From: Gammaproteobacteria bacterium UBA7310
GTDB lineage: Bacteria; Pseudomonadota; Gammaproteobacteria; Pseudomonadales; Ketobacteraceae
Direction of reading: 5' to 3'
Length of the DNA: 64,000 nucleotides
NCBI GenBank assembly: GCA_002471665.1
Contig: DKQK01000026.1
Coordinates: forward strand, 1 to 64,000
Both the position numbers and the translations under genes were made by a program. The notes beneath the pieces were generated by a model. That model did no database searches, had not been told where the DNA came from, and was given only the letters and a program-made list of their open reading frames with translations. Numbering within the stretch: the stretch's first letter is position 1; each line of letters starts with the position of its first letter. Positions 1-8,740 of the stretch are shown here, piece after piece.

Positions 1-299
1 TTTTCGAAGCGCTCCCTGCGTTTTTCCTGCATTGTTTCGAACTTTTTGATTTGTTCTGGATTCAGCACGGTTTTGATTTCAGCGTTGGTCTGCGCGTGCA
101 ATGTTTGCATCTGCGCCCGAATGGCCTCCATTTCCGCTTTTTTGGATTCCAGAATGGCCTTTACCTGAGCCTGTTGTTCATCGGTTAAATTCAGTTGCCG
201 GGTCATGCCTTTGAGCATTTGGCTGCCGTCGCCCGGAGGCATGGCCAATACCGGAATGGCTATGACGGTGCTGATGATAAGTGCGATAAGGGTTCTCAT
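1..299 (-). CDS. Spy/CpxP-like periplasmic LTxxQ protein (3' end outside window)
   Basis: About 99 residues of the N-terminus are visible; the gene runs off the window start. It opens with a signal peptide ending in a VLA-type cleavage site, followed by a charged helical domain with an LTDEQQAQ stretch, the LTxxQ signature of Spy/CpxP chaperones, and Met-, Glu- and Lys-rich helices. The start ATG at 299 has a good Shine-Dalgarno (AGGAG) 6-7 nt upstream. Spy-family proteins bind misfolded periplasmic proteins or metals under envelope stress. In E. coli spy is a BaeR target, so its position 65 bp downstream of the baeR homologue on the same strand suggests co-expression or BaeR control. The C-terminus cannot be judged. 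Confidence 0.8.
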   Translation of the reverse strand, partial: MRTLIALIISTVIAIPVLAMPPGDGSQMLKGMTRQLNLTDEQQAQVKAILESKKAEMEAIRAQMQTLHAQTNAEIKTVLNPEQIKKFETMQEKRRERFE

Positions 300-364
300 T
301 GATTTGCTCCTGGTGTGTTTGGTTTCCAATACAGTATTGCGAAGCATGATGCAGAAAAATCACA

Positions 365-1057
365 TCAATTATCCAAAGATTGTGGAAGTTCAAATTTGTA
401 GCCGACACCGTATACGGAATGAACGACCTCACAGTGAGGACAGGCAACACTGAGTTTTTTGCGCAGTTTGTTGATATGGGAATCGATGGTGCGGTCATTG
501 ACCACACGACGGTCCTGGTACATGCGGTCCATCAGTTGGTCGCGGCTGAAAATACGGTGCGGGTGTTCGCTCAGGGTTTGCAGTAACCTGAATTCTACGC
601 TGGTGAGTGTCAATGGTGCGCCAAAGAGTTGGGCACTCAATGAATCAGGGTCCATCACCAAAGGCCCGTGGCTTGCCTCCGGCGGTGGAGAAATCGTGGT
701 TGAACGCCGCAGGACGGCTTTGATACGGGCCACCACTTCCCGTGGGCTGTAAGGCTTGCAAATGTAGTCGTCAGCCCCCAGCTCCAGGCCAAGCAGGCGG
801 TCAATCTCCTCCACTTTCGCCGTTACCATAATAATCGGCACCTGGCTTTGCGCGCGGATCTCTTTACACAGTGTCAGCCCATCTTTATTGGGCAGCATCA
901 GATCCAGCAGAATCAGGTCCGGTTGGTAATCCAGAAAGCATTCTATGACGTGGTTGCCATCGGCAACCTGTTGTGAATCGATCTGATGGTGCTGCAGATA
1001 ATCGGTCAGCAGATCGGCCAGATCTTTTTCGTCCTCAACGATCAACACTCTGGTCAT
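365..1057 (-). CDS. baeR: BaeR-like OmpR-family response regulator
   Basis: A 230-aa regulator with a receiver domain (residues 1-120: acidic pair E8/D9, phospho-acceptor D52 in LLDLMLP, Lys in ICKPYSPRE) and a C-terminal OmpR/PhoB winged helix ending near VYGVGYKFE. The run EEIDRLLGLELGADDYICKP is nearly the E. coli BaeR sequence, so the assignment is better than generic OmpR. An upstream in-frame start at 1156 is possible, but the ATG at 1057 overlaps the kinase stop as ATGA and gives the family length. By homology it activates envelope-stress and efflux genes; the adjacent Spy-like gene is a likely target. Transcribed after baeS. Confidence 0.9.
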   Translation of the reverse strand: MTRVLIVEDEKDLADLLTDYLQHHQIDSQQVADGNHVIECFLDYQPDLILLDLMLPNKDGLTLCKEIRAQSQVPIIMVTAKVEEIDRLLGLELGADDYICKPYSPREVVARIKAVLRRSTTISPPPEASHGPLVMDPDSLSAQLFGAPLTLTSVEFRLLQTLSEHPHRIFSRDQLMDRMYQDRRVVNDRTIDSHINKLRKKLSVACPHCEVVHSVYGVGYKFELPQSLDN

Positions 1058-2454
1058 GCTGTCCTCACGGGTAATGTTACCGTTACCGCAAGCCCGCCCA
1101 GGCGGCTGGCGCTGGCGCTGATGCTGCCAGCGTGGGCCTCCACGATGCTGCGGCACAGGTTCAGTCCAAGGCCGGCACCGCCGGTTTCCCGGTTGCGGGA
1201 GCTTTCGCCGCGATAAAAGCGCTCAAACAGATGATTCAGTTGCACCTCTGAAACCCCTGGTGAAGTGTCCTCCACGGAGATAATTAATTGATCGTGGTCC
1301 TGGTGGGCGCGAATAAAGGCTGCGCCGGGGGGGTGGGTGTAGCGCAGGCTGTTTTCCAACAGATTGCACAGTAGTTGATGCAGGCGTTGCGGATCTGCCA
1401 ACAGGCGCAGGCCGGGCGTGAGCCTGATATCGGTGTCCAAAGTGATGCCGGCTTTGGCAAACGCGTCCCGGAACTCCTCAACACAGTCTTGCACCAGGGC
1501 AATGGGATCACAGGGCTGCTTTCGGTACTGCAACGCACCTACATCCGCCAGGGACAGCTGGTAGAGATCCTCCACCAGTTGCTGCAGGCGTTGGGTTTGC
1601 TGTACCAGGCGCTGGTGGGTGCGCTCATTGTAGGTGTGCACCCCATCTTCAATGGCTTCCAGCTGTGCCCGCAAAGTGGCCAGTGGCGTGCGCAGCTCGT
1701 GGGAAATATCCGCCACCCACTTGCGGCGGGATTGTTCCGTCTGTTGCAGTGTCAGTGCCAGGTGATTCAGGTGTGTTCCTAAACGGGATAACTCATCCTC
1801 ACCACTCAATGCCACGCGCGCATCGTATCGGCCTTCGCTCAGATGATGAATCTGCTGGCCCAACTGATCCAGCCTGGCCACCAGAAAGCGGGACAGGGGC
1901 CAGGCGAACAACAGCGACAGAATAATGCCGGTGATGGAAATCAGCAGCAACTGCCGCCCCTGCCGTTGGGCGAAGCGTTCGTCCATGTGGCTGAGTACGC
2001 GCCGGTCCAGGTCGTAACCAAGATAACCCACAGGTTGGCCACCCACAGTAATGGGGGCCAGCTGGTGGGGCTGGATGTGTTGCGGCGCTTTGCCCAACAG
2101 CAACCGGTGTTCAGCGTCCAGGAGAAAGAAAAGACGCATGGACTTGGCAGGCGGCGGCGCGCTGGTGCTGTATTCGTCAGGAAGGGGTGGCCCGGGCGGA
2201 CCTGAAAGGGGTGAGGGGCGGCGCATCAATTGTCGCAACTGTGGCGGATCATTCTGCAGGCTGTTCCAATTGCCGTGTTGTGCATAGTAGTCCGCCAGAC
2301 GCAGGGCGCCCTCCTGCAGACGGGACAAGTTCTGCTCTTTTACATAGGCGCGAAAGTTATACTGAAAACTCCACTTTACCAGCAATGCCATGCTGATGAT
2401 CAGTACACCACTGAAGACGATGAAGGTGAGCAATAATTTCTTGTGAATGGACAT
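1054..2454 (-). CDS. baeS: BaeS-like envelope-stress sensor histidine kinase
   Basis: A 466-aa membrane kinase: TM1 near residues 8-27, a Pro-rich periplasmic sensor region (about 28-165), TM2 near 168-190, HAMP, then HisKA with the H-box DISHELRTPLATLRAQLEAI, closely matching BaeS, and a HATPase domain (N-box LLENSLRYTH, G-box GAGLGLN). It should autophosphorylate on the H-box His and pass the phosphate to the BaeR-like partner, whose ATG overlaps this stop by 4 nt, so translation is coupled. The periplasmic segment is rich in Pro (PPGPPLP), which may matter for signal sensing. No promoter is obvious in the 70 bp between this gene and yhbY. Confidence 0.88.
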   Translation of the reverse strand: MSIHKKLLLTFIVFSGVLIISMALLVKWSFQYNFRAYVKEQNLSRLQEGALRLADYYAQHGNWNSLQNDPPQLRQLMRRPSPLSGPPGPPLPDEYSTSAPPPAKSMRLFFLLDAEHRLLLGKAPQHIQPHQLAPITVGGQPVGYLGYDLDRRVLSHMDERFAQRQGRQLLLISITGIILSLLFAWPLSRFLVARLDQLGQQIHHLSEGRYDARVALSGEDELSRLGTHLNHLALTLQQTEQSRRKWVADISHELRTPLATLRAQLEAIEDGVHTYNERTHQRLVQQTQRLQQLVEDLYQLSLADVGALQYRKQPCDPIALVQDCVEEFRDAFAKAGITLDTDIRLTPGLRLLADPQRLHQLLCNLLENSLRYTHPPGAAFIRAHQDHDQLIISVEDTSPGVSEVQLNHLFERFYRGESSRNRETGGAGLGLNLCRSIVEAHAGSISASASRLGGLAVTVTLPVRTA

Positions 2455-2523
2455 ACCGGATCATTGAGAGTCGCTTTTGTCCCAGTATATCCACAAATTG
2501 TGCAAAAACTTTGGAAGCCGGCG

Positions 2524-2839
2524 TTATTGCTGTTGCAGTCGAACCAGATTGGAAAGTTTGGGGTTCTGCTTTTTGGCGGGCCGGTACAACACGGCCATTT
2601 TGCCGATCACCTGAGCCAGCTCCGCTCCGCATTGGGCGCAGATCTCGTTAATGATGGCCACCTTATCCTCCCGATCCATGGTATTGACCCGAATTTTGAT
2701 CAACTCGTGATCTTCCAGTGCTCGGTCCAGCTCATTCATTACTCCCTCGGACAGGCCATTTTCGGACACCAGAACCACTGGCTTCAAATGGTGGGCCAAT
2801 TTGCGAAAGCGTTTTTTTCTGATCTTGGGTCAAAGCCAT
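2524..2839 (-). pseudogene. yhbY: YhbY, CRS1/YhbY-domain RNA-binding protein, apparent frameshift
   Basis: YhbY is a small KH-like protein (about 97 aa in E. coli) linked to 50S assembly. The C-terminal 90 residues (KPVVLVSENGLSEGV..ELIKIRV..VIGKMAVLYRP) are intact in one frame, but the N-terminus MALTQDQKK from the ATG at 2839 lies in another. The frames meet at a run of seven A residues (T7 on the + strand, 2812-2818). With six A residues the product would read through as MALTQDQKKRFRKLAHHLKP and match the family end to end. The downstream frame has no good start; the codon at 2799 is a TTG inside the conserved domain. A homopolymer sequencing error, a real lesion and slippage are all possible. 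It sits divergent to rlmE, as in E. coli. Confidence 0.75.
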
Positions 2840-2975
2840 GCTGAGAATACCTGCCTGAGAGTCACCGGGCGCGTATTGTAGAGTAGTCCGGGGCCGGACA
2901 CCAAAAAATTCGCAGTGCAAGTGCCCATCGGGCAAAATAGGCGGTTCTGCACTGTATTGAACCCAGAGGTGAAGT

Positions 2976-3599
2976 TTGTCGCGTTCCAAAACCAGCGGAA
3001 AATGGCTGCGTGAACATTTTGATGATGTTTATGTGCAGCGGGCCAAAGACGAGGGCTGGCGCTCTCGTGCAGTCTATAAGTTATTGGAAATCAACGATAA
3101 AGATGCCCTGATAAAGCCAGGTATGACGGTGCTCGACCTGGGCGCGGCGCCCGGGGGCTGGAGCCAGATGGCGGCCAGGTTGGTGGGGGATCATGGCCTG
3201 GTGATTGCTTCTGATATTCTGGAGATGGACCCCATTCCCGGGGTTAAGTTTCTTCAGGGAGACTTCCGGGAGGATGCCGTGTACCAGCAACTGCTTGAAT
3301 TAGTGGGAAAACGCCCGGTGGACCTTGTAATTTGCGACATGGCCCCCAATATGAGTGGAGTGAACGCGGTGGATCAACCGCGGGCGATGTATCTGGGGGA
3401 GTTGGCTCTGGATATGGTGAAACAGGTTTTGAAGAAAAACGGAGATTTTCTGGTCAAAGTTTTTCAGGGTGAAGGTTCGCAGGAATATCGCAAGGATTTG
3501 CAGCAGAATTTCGCTAAGGTCATCACCCGAAAACCCGCGGCTTCCAGGCCTCGATCCAAGGAGGTTTATCTATTGGGCAAGGGCTTTCGAGGATCGTGA
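2976..3599 (+). CDS. rlmE: 23S rRNA (uridine-2'-O)-methyltransferase RlmE (FtsJ/RrmJ)
   Basis: A 207-aa SAM-dependent enzyme that methylates U2552 in the 23S A-loop at a late stage of 50S assembly. It has the SAM motif DLGAAPGGWSQ (about 55-65) and the catalytic K-D-K-E tetrad: Lys35 in VYKLLEIND, Asp in CDMAPNMSG, Lys in LVKVFQGEG and Glu in SKEVYLLGKG. The start is TTG at 2976, because an in-frame stop lies two codons upstream and a strong SD (AGAGGTGA, 2965-2972) precedes it. It is divergent from yhbY and about 118 bp upstream of ftsH, the classical arrangement. Confidence 0.95.
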   Translation: MSRSKTSGKWLREHFDDVYVQRAKDEGWRSRAVYKLLEINDKDALIKPGMTVLDLGAAPGGWSQMAARLVGDHGLVIASDILEMDPIPGVKFLQGDFREDAVYQQLLELVGKRPVDLVICDMAPNMSGVNAVDQPRAMYLGELALDMVKQVLKKNGDFLVKVFQGEGSQEYRKDLQQNFAKVITRKPAASRPRSKEVYLLGKGFRGS

Positions 3600-3716
3600 T
3601 CTGTTTCCGGCGAAAGATGGTGTAAGCGTCTATTGTGTAGTAATGTAGTTCATTAAACGCAGTAATAAGTATTCTCGTCCGGCGTCGTCCGGCGAATGAA
3701 AAGAGAGGGTAAACCC

Positions 3717-5657
3717 TTGAACGATATGGCAAAAAACCTCATTTTGTGGGTTGTGATCGCAATTGTTCTGCTTTCGGTTTTTAATAATTTCAGCGCCAAT
3801 ACCAGTTCTCAGACCATTCCGTATTCGCAATTTGTCGAATACGTGCAATCGGGTCAGGTGGATAAGGTCGTCATTGATGGCTCCACCGTAGCCGGGCGAA
3901 CAGTAACCAATGAGAAATTCGAGACCGTACTGCCCGCCATTGCGGACATCGATCTGATGCCCATGTTGCTGGAAAACAATGTCGCCATTGAGGGCCGCGC
4001 GCCTGAAAAACAAAGCCTCTGGGCTCAGTTGCTGGTGGCCTGTTTCCCCATTCTGTTGATTGTTGCCATTTTCATGTTCTTTATGCGTCAAATGCAGGGC
4101 GGCGGCGGCGGCCGCGGCGGCCCCATGACATTCGGCAAGAGCCGCGCCCGATTGTTGAGCGAAGATCAAATCAAGACCACCTTTGCCGATGTCGCAGGCT
4201 GCGACGAAGCCAAGGATGAAGTCCAGGAATTGGTTGAGTTCCTGCGGGACCCAGGCAAGTTCCAGCGGCTTGGCGGTAAAATACCCCGTGGCGTGCTGAT
4301 GGTGGGCCCTCCCGGTACAGGTAAAACCCTGCTGGCGAAAGCCATTGCCGGAGAAGCCAAGGTGCCTTTCTTTACCATATCCGGCTCCGACTTCGTTGAA
4401 ATGTTCGTTGGGGTGGGTGCATCCCGGGTGCGGGACATGTTCGAGCAGGCTAAAAAGCAGGCACCTTGCATCGTCTTTATCGACGAGATCGACGCCGTGG
4501 GCCGTTCCCGTGGTGCCGGTCTGGGTGGAGGTCACGACGAGCGTGAGCAAACCCTGAACCAGTTGCTGGTGGAAATGGATGGTTTTGAACCCAATGACGG
4601 TGTCATTGTGATTGCCGCCACCAACCGACCGGATGTACTGGATTCAGCCTTGTTGCGCCCCGGTCGATTCGATCGCCAGGTGGTGGTGTCCGCGCCGGAC
4701 ATTCGTGGCCGTGAACAGATTTTGAAAGTACACATGCGCAAAGTGCCGCTGGGAGACGATGTGGAACCTAAAGCCATTGCCCGTGGTACCCCCGGTTTCT
4801 CCGGTGCCGACTTGGCCAACCTGGTGAATGAGGCTGCCCTGTTTGCCGCCCGCGCCAGCAAGCGGGTAGTGGAGATGGCCGAGTTTGAGAAAGCCAAGGA
4901 CAAGATCCTGATGGGTGCCGAGCGCAAGAGCATGGTGATGTCCGAGAAAGAAAAGCTCAATACGGCCTACCACGAAGCAGGGCATGCCATTGTCGGGCGT
5001 CTGGTGCCCGAGCATGATCCGGTGTACAAAGTCAGCGTCATTCCCCGTGGGCGTGCCCTGGGTGTCACCATGTATTTGCCGGAAGAGGATAAATACAGTC
5101 AGAGCAAGCGGGCCCTGGAAAGCATGGTTTGTTCCTTGTTCGGTGGCCGCATTGCAGAGGAAATCACTCTGGGCCGGGATGGCGTCACCACCGGTGCATC
5201 CAATGACATCCACCGTGCAACCGAGATTGCGCGCAATATGGTTACCAAATGGGGTTTGTCCGAAAAAATGGGCCCCCTGAGTTATGAAGAGGACGAAGGG
5301 GAAGTGTTCCTCGGTCGTCAGTACACGCAACGCAAAATGGTATCCGGTCAGACCGCCAAGGAAATCGATGTAGAGGTCCGTAAGATCATTGATGACTGCT
5401 ATAACAGGGCGAAGAGCATTCTCGATGAAAACATGGATAAGCTGCACATGATGGCAGAGGCGCTCATGTTGTACGAGACCATCGATGCGGACCAGATTGA
5501 AGATATAATGGAAGGCCGAAAGCCGCGTCCGCCGAAAGGCTGGAACGATTCCAATGATGGCCCCAGCGGCGGTAACCAGGCAGTGGATACATCCGCTTCC
5601 GGTAAAAATGACGATTCCAACACCGGCTCCATTGGTGATCCGGCTAACACTCACTAA
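3717..5657 (+). CDS. ftsH: ATP-dependent inner-membrane zinc metalloprotease FtsH
   Basis: A membrane-anchored hexameric AAA+ protease that degrades misfolded membrane proteins and regulators such as LpxC. In order: TM1 (residues 5-25), a small periplasmic domain, TM2 (LLVACFPILLIVAIFMFF), a Gly-rich linker, Walker A GPPGTGKT, Walker B IVFIDEID, the second region of homology ending LLRPGRFDRQ, and the zinc site HEAGH. About 646 aa, normal for the family. The SD AGAGAGGGT (3702-3710) is well placed for a TTG at 3717 (product starting LNDMAKNL); the ATG at 3726 (MAKNLIL, the E. coli-like start) is 3 codons later, and an ATG at 3696 is unlikely. folP starts 15 bp downstream. Confidence 0.96.
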   Translation: MNDMAKNLILWVVIAIVLLSVFNNFSANTSSQTIPYSQFVEYVQSGQVDKVVIDGSTVAGRTVTNEKFETVLPAIADIDLMPMLLENNVAIEGRAPEKQSLWAQLLVACFPILLIVAIFMFFMRQMQGGGGGRGGPMTFGKSRARLLSEDQIKTTFADVAGCDEAKDEVQELVEFLRDPGKFQRLGGKIPRGVLMVGPPGTGKTLLAKAIAGEAKVPFFTISGSDFVEMFVGVGASRVRDMFEQAKKQAPCIVFIDEIDAVGRSRGAGLGGGHDEREQTLNQLLVEMDGFEPNDGVIVIAATNRPDVLDSALLRPGRFDRQVVVSAPDIRGREQILKVHMRKVPLGDDVEPKAIARGTPGFSGADLANLVNEAALFAARASKRVVEMAEFEKAKDKILMGAERKSMVMSEKEKLNTAYHEAGHAIVGRLVPEHDPVYKVSVIPRGRALGVTMYLPEEDKYSQSKRALESMVCSLFGGRIAEEITLGRDGVTTGASNDIHRATEIARNMVTKWGLSEKMGPLSYEEDEGEVFLGRQYTQRKMVSGQTAKEIDVEVRKIIDDCYNRAKSILDENMDKLHMMAEALMLYETIDADQIEDIMEGRKPRPPKGWNDSNDGPSGGNQAVDTSASGKNDDSNTGSIGDPANTH

Positions 5658-5672
5658 TGCCCAGATAAGCGA

Positions 5673-6527
5673 ATGCACAGACCAGCTTCGCCCGAAAACG
5701 GTCTCCAATGTGGAGGCCGTTTTTTGGATTTATCCCGTCCTGTGGTGATGGGTGTTCTCAATGTTACTCCTGATTCCTTTTCCGACGGCGGTCGCTTCTT
5801 CTGCAAAGATGAGGCTTTGGCCCAGGCGCGGCTGATGGTTGAGCAGGGGGCTGCCATTATCGACATTGGTGGGGAGTCCACGCGCCCCGGAGCGGCACCG
5901 GTTTCCGAGCAGGAAGAGCTGGACCGGGTAGTGCCCGTGATTGAGGCATTGGCCGGCGCAATTGATGCGGTTGTCTCGGTGGACACCAGCACACCTGCGG
6001 TCATGCGCGAAGCAGCCGCGGCGGGGGCCGGGATGATTAATGATGTGCGTGCACTGGAGCGCCCCGGGGCACTGGAATGTGTGAAAAATACAGCATTGCC
6101 GGTCTGCCTAATGCACATGCAGGGGCAGCCGGAATCGATGCAGAATAACCCCCTCTACCAGGACGTGTTGAATGACGTCTACACTTATTTGCAGGCCCGG
6201 CTGGAAGCCTGTGGTTCCGCAGGCATTGCACCTGAACGTATTGTCTTGGATCCCGGTTTCGGGTTTGGTAAAACGCTGCAGCATAATTTATCCCTGCTCA
6301 AACATCTGGATCAGTTTACAAAACTGGAGTGCCCGATGTTGGTGGGGATGTCCCGCAAGAGCATGATTGGGGCCGTCTTGGATAAGCCGGTAGCCGAGCG
6401 ACTGCACGGCAGTGTGGCGGCGGCACTGATTGCAGTGCAGTCCGGTGCGGCGATTGTGCGGGTGCACGATGTTGCTCCGACGGTGGATGCGTTGAAAGTA
6501 TGGTCCGCTGTGCTGGAATCCGCCTGA
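5673..6527 (+). CDS. folP: Dihydropteroate synthase
   Basis: The 284-aa enzyme condenses 6-hydroxymethyl-dihydropterin pyrophosphate with p-aminobenzoate in folate synthesis and is the sulfonamide target. Family signatures are all present: MGVLNVTPDSFSDGG (about 25-39), GGESTRPGA, the VSVDTS segment, DPGFGFGK and GMSRKS near the C-terminus. It starts at ATG 5673, 15 bp after ftsH, with only a weak SD, which fits translation coupled to ftsH. glmM follows after 37 bp. The ftsH-folP-glmM order is conserved in gammaproteobacteria. Confidence 0.96.
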   Translation: MHRPASPENGLQCGGRFLDLSRPVVMGVLNVTPDSFSDGGRFFCKDEALAQARLMVEQGAAIIDIGGESTRPGAAPVSEQEELDRVVPVIEALAGAIDAVVSVDTSTPAVMREAAAAGAGMINDVRALERPGALECVKNTALPVCLMHMQGQPESMQNNPLYQDVLNDVYTYLQARLEACGSAGIAPERIVLDPGFGFGKTLQHNLSLLKHLDQFTKLECPMLVGMSRKSMIGAVLDKPVAERLHGSVAAALIAVQSGAAIVRVHDVAPTVDALKVWSAVLESA

Positions 6528-6564
6528 TAGTGATTTGAATGTTCAGAAAAATTAAGGAAGCGTG

Positions 6565-7908
6565 ATGAGCAAACAGTATTTTGGAACCGATGGCATAAGG
6601 GGCAAGGTCGGTGAAGGGGCCATCACCCCGGAGTTTATGCTCAAATTGGGGTGGGCCGCAGGCAAAGTGTTCGCCCAGGGAGAGGGACGTCAGCGGATCC
6701 TGATTGGAAAGGACACCCGGATTTCCGGTTATATGTTTGAATCCGCCCTCGAGGCGGGGCTATCGGCATCCGGTGTGGACGTCATGTTGCTGGGGCCCAT
6801 GCCAACACCGGCCATCGCCTATCTGACGCGCACCTACCGGGCTGCCGCCGGCATTGTCATCAGTGCGTCCCATAACCCCTATTACGATAATGGCATCAAG
6901 TTTTTCTGCACGGAAGGAAAAAAACTGCCCGATGAGGTGGAGCTGGCCATTGAATCCCAGTTGGGCCGGAAAATGGATACGGTGCCTTCTGACCGGATTG
7001 GCAAAACCAAAAAGCTTGAGGATGCCAGGGGTCGCTACATCGAATTCTGTAAAAGCACCTTTCCCAGGCATTTGTCCCTGCATGGCCTGCGCATCGTCGT
7101 GGACTGTGCCAATGGTGCGACCTATGCGCCCGGGCCGGCCGTATTTGAAGAGCTGGGTGCTGAAATCGTGCCCATTGGTGTTAAGCCGGATGGATTGAAT
7201 ATTAATCAGAACTGCGGCTCCACCCATCCCCAGGCCCTGCAGGAAAAAGTACTGGAGCTGCGCGCGGATATGGGGATTGCGTTCGACGGTGATGGCGATC
7301 GGGTGTTGATGGTGGATGCCGAAGGGGAGTTGGTGGATGGCGATGAACTGCTGTTCATCATTGCCAGTGGCCGCCAGTTGGACCGCTCCCTGCAGGGTGG
7401 TGTCGTGGGCACGCTGATGAGCAATTACGGTCTGGAGTTGGCACTGCAGTCTTTGGGTGTGGATTTTGTGCGGGCCAAAGTGGGTGATCGCTACGTCATG
7501 GAATTGCTCAAGCAGAATGACTGGCAGTTGGGCGGTGAGTCTTCCGGTCACATCGTGTGCCTGGACAAGACCACCACCGGGGACGGCATCGTGTCTGCCC
7601 TGCAGGTTCTGGCAGCCATGGTGGCGCAGGGCAAGGCCCTGGCTGAGTTGCGCTCCAGAATGACCAAGCTGCCGCAAACCATGATCAATGTTCGGTTGCC
7701 CGAAAAGCAGGAAGTGGTATCCATTCCCCAGGTTCAGGATGCGGTCAAGACCGTGGAGTCACAGCTTTCCGGGCGTGGCCGGGTCCTGCTGCGTCCTTCC
7801 GGTACCGAACCCTTGATTCGGGTCATGGTGGAAGGGGATGATGCGGACGAAGTGGCGGGATTGTGCCGCCAGATAGCCGATGCGGTCGAGGAAGTGATCG
7901 GCGCGTAA
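6565..7908 (+). CDS. glmM: Phosphoglucosamine mutase
   Basis: The 447-aa enzyme turns glucosamine-6-P into glucosamine-1-P for UDP-GlcNAc, and so for peptidoglycan and LPS. The N-terminus KQYFGTDGIRG, the phosphoserine loop ISASHNP (about 100-106), the Mg-binding DGDGDR loop (about 240), the sugar-binding GGESSGH and the phosphate-binding RPSGTEPLIRVM are all present. The SD AAGGAAG (6554-6560) favours ATG 6565 over an overlapping GTG at 6562. It lies between folP and tpiA. Confidence 0.97.
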   Translation: MSKQYFGTDGIRGKVGEGAITPEFMLKLGWAAGKVFAQGEGRQRILIGKDTRISGYMFESALEAGLSASGVDVMLLGPMPTPAIAYLTRTYRAAAGIVISASHNPYYDNGIKFFCTEGKKLPDEVELAIESQLGRKMDTVPSDRIGKTKKLEDARGRYIEFCKSTFPRHLSLHGLRIVVDCANGATYAPGPAVFEELGAEIVPIGVKPDGLNINQNCGSTHPQALQEKVLELRADMGIAFDGDGDRVLMVDAEGELVDGDELLFIIASGRQLDRSLQGGVVGTLMSNYGLELALQSLGVDFVRAKVGDRYVMELLKQNDWQLGGESSGHIVCLDKTTTGDGIVSALQVLAAMVAQGKALAELRSRMTKLPQTMINVRLPEKQEVVSIPQVQDAVKTVESQLSGRGRVLLRPSGTEPLIRVMVEGDDADEVAGLCRQIADAVEEVIGA

Positions 7909-7977
7909 CCCCATTCTTGTATGTTGACATCTTCTTCGCTACCATTGCCGCCTCGTAAAAATGGAGGCAGTTGAGCG

Positions 7978-8727
7978 ATGCGTACACCTGTGGTTGCGGG
8001 CAACTGGAAAATGAACGGTTCCAAATCCACCGTGACTGCCCTGTTACAGGGGTTGAAGCAAGGCCTGAATCCAGGTCGAGCCAGCGTGGTGGTGTGTGCA
8101 CCTTTCCCCTTCCTGGGTTTGGTGGCGGACGAACTGAGTGGCAGTGCCATCCAGTGGGGGGCACAGAATGCCAGTCAGTATCCTGCAGGGGCCTATACCG
8201 GCGAAGTCTCGGTGGGTATGCTTCAGGAATTCGGCTGTAGCCATGTGATTCTTGGGCACTCTGAACGCAGGGCGCTGTTTAGTGAACAAAATGAACAGAT
8301 TGCTGCCAAATTCATGGCGGTGATTGATGCCGGGCTCACCCCGATTTTATGTGTGGGTGAAACCCTTGAGCAGCGTGAGGCTGGCACCACCGCGCAGGTG
8401 GTCGAAGAGCAGTTGATGGCCGTTGTGGACGCTGCGGGGGTAATAGCCTTCAGCAAGGCAATCCTGGCTTACGAGCCGGTTTGGGCTATTGGTACCGGCC
8501 GTACAGCATCTCCGCAGCAGGCGCAGGAAGTGCACGAGACATTACGCAAGCGGCTCGCAGCGGTGGACGGGGCCGTCGCAGACAAACTGCCTATTTTATA
8601 CGGAGGCAGTGTGAAAGCGGCGAATGCGGCGGAGTTGTTCGCCTGCCCAGACATTGATGGTGGTTTGATCGGTGGTGCCTCCCTTGATGCCGAAGCGTTT
8701 TTGGCTATCTGCCATGCGGCAGAGTAA
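7978..8727 (+). CDS. tpiA: Triose-phosphate isomerase
   Basis: A TIM-barrel enzyme of 249 aa interconverting DHAP and glyceraldehyde-3-P. Catalytic residues are visible: Lys11 in GNWKMNG, His in ILGHSERR (about 94) and Glu in AYEPVWAIGTG (about 166), plus the phosphate loop YGGSV. The start ATG 7978 follows GGAGG 12 nt upstream. Its place between glmM and secG is typical of Pseudomonas and relatives and absent from E. coli, which helps place the organism. Confidence 0.97.
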   Translation: MRTPVVAGNWKMNGSKSTVTALLQGLKQGLNPGRASVVVCAPFPFLGLVADELSGSAIQWGAQNASQYPAGAYTGEVSVGMLQEFGCSHVILGHSERRALFSEQNEQIAAKFMAVIDAGLTPILCVGETLEQREAGTTAQVVEEQLMAVVDAAGVIAFSKAILAYEPVWAIGTGRTASPQQAQEVHETLRKRLAAVDGAVADKLPILYGGSVKAANAAELFACPDIDGGLIGGASLDAEAFLAICHAAE

Positions 8728-8740
8728 TTAGGAAATCGAG

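Noticed and set aside
2840..2975. Possible heat-shock (sigma-32) promoter before rlmE-ftsH, as in E. coli
   Set aside because: No CTTGAA / CCCCAT pair with correct spacing was seen.
3685..3696. Direct CGTCCGGCG words before ftsH
   Set aside because: Two short GC-rich copies without symmetry or match to a known site; probably chance.
4644..5708. 354-codon minus-strand frame opposite ftsH
   Set aside because: Antisense to an intact ftsH; low-information His/Gly-rich sequence typical of shadows.
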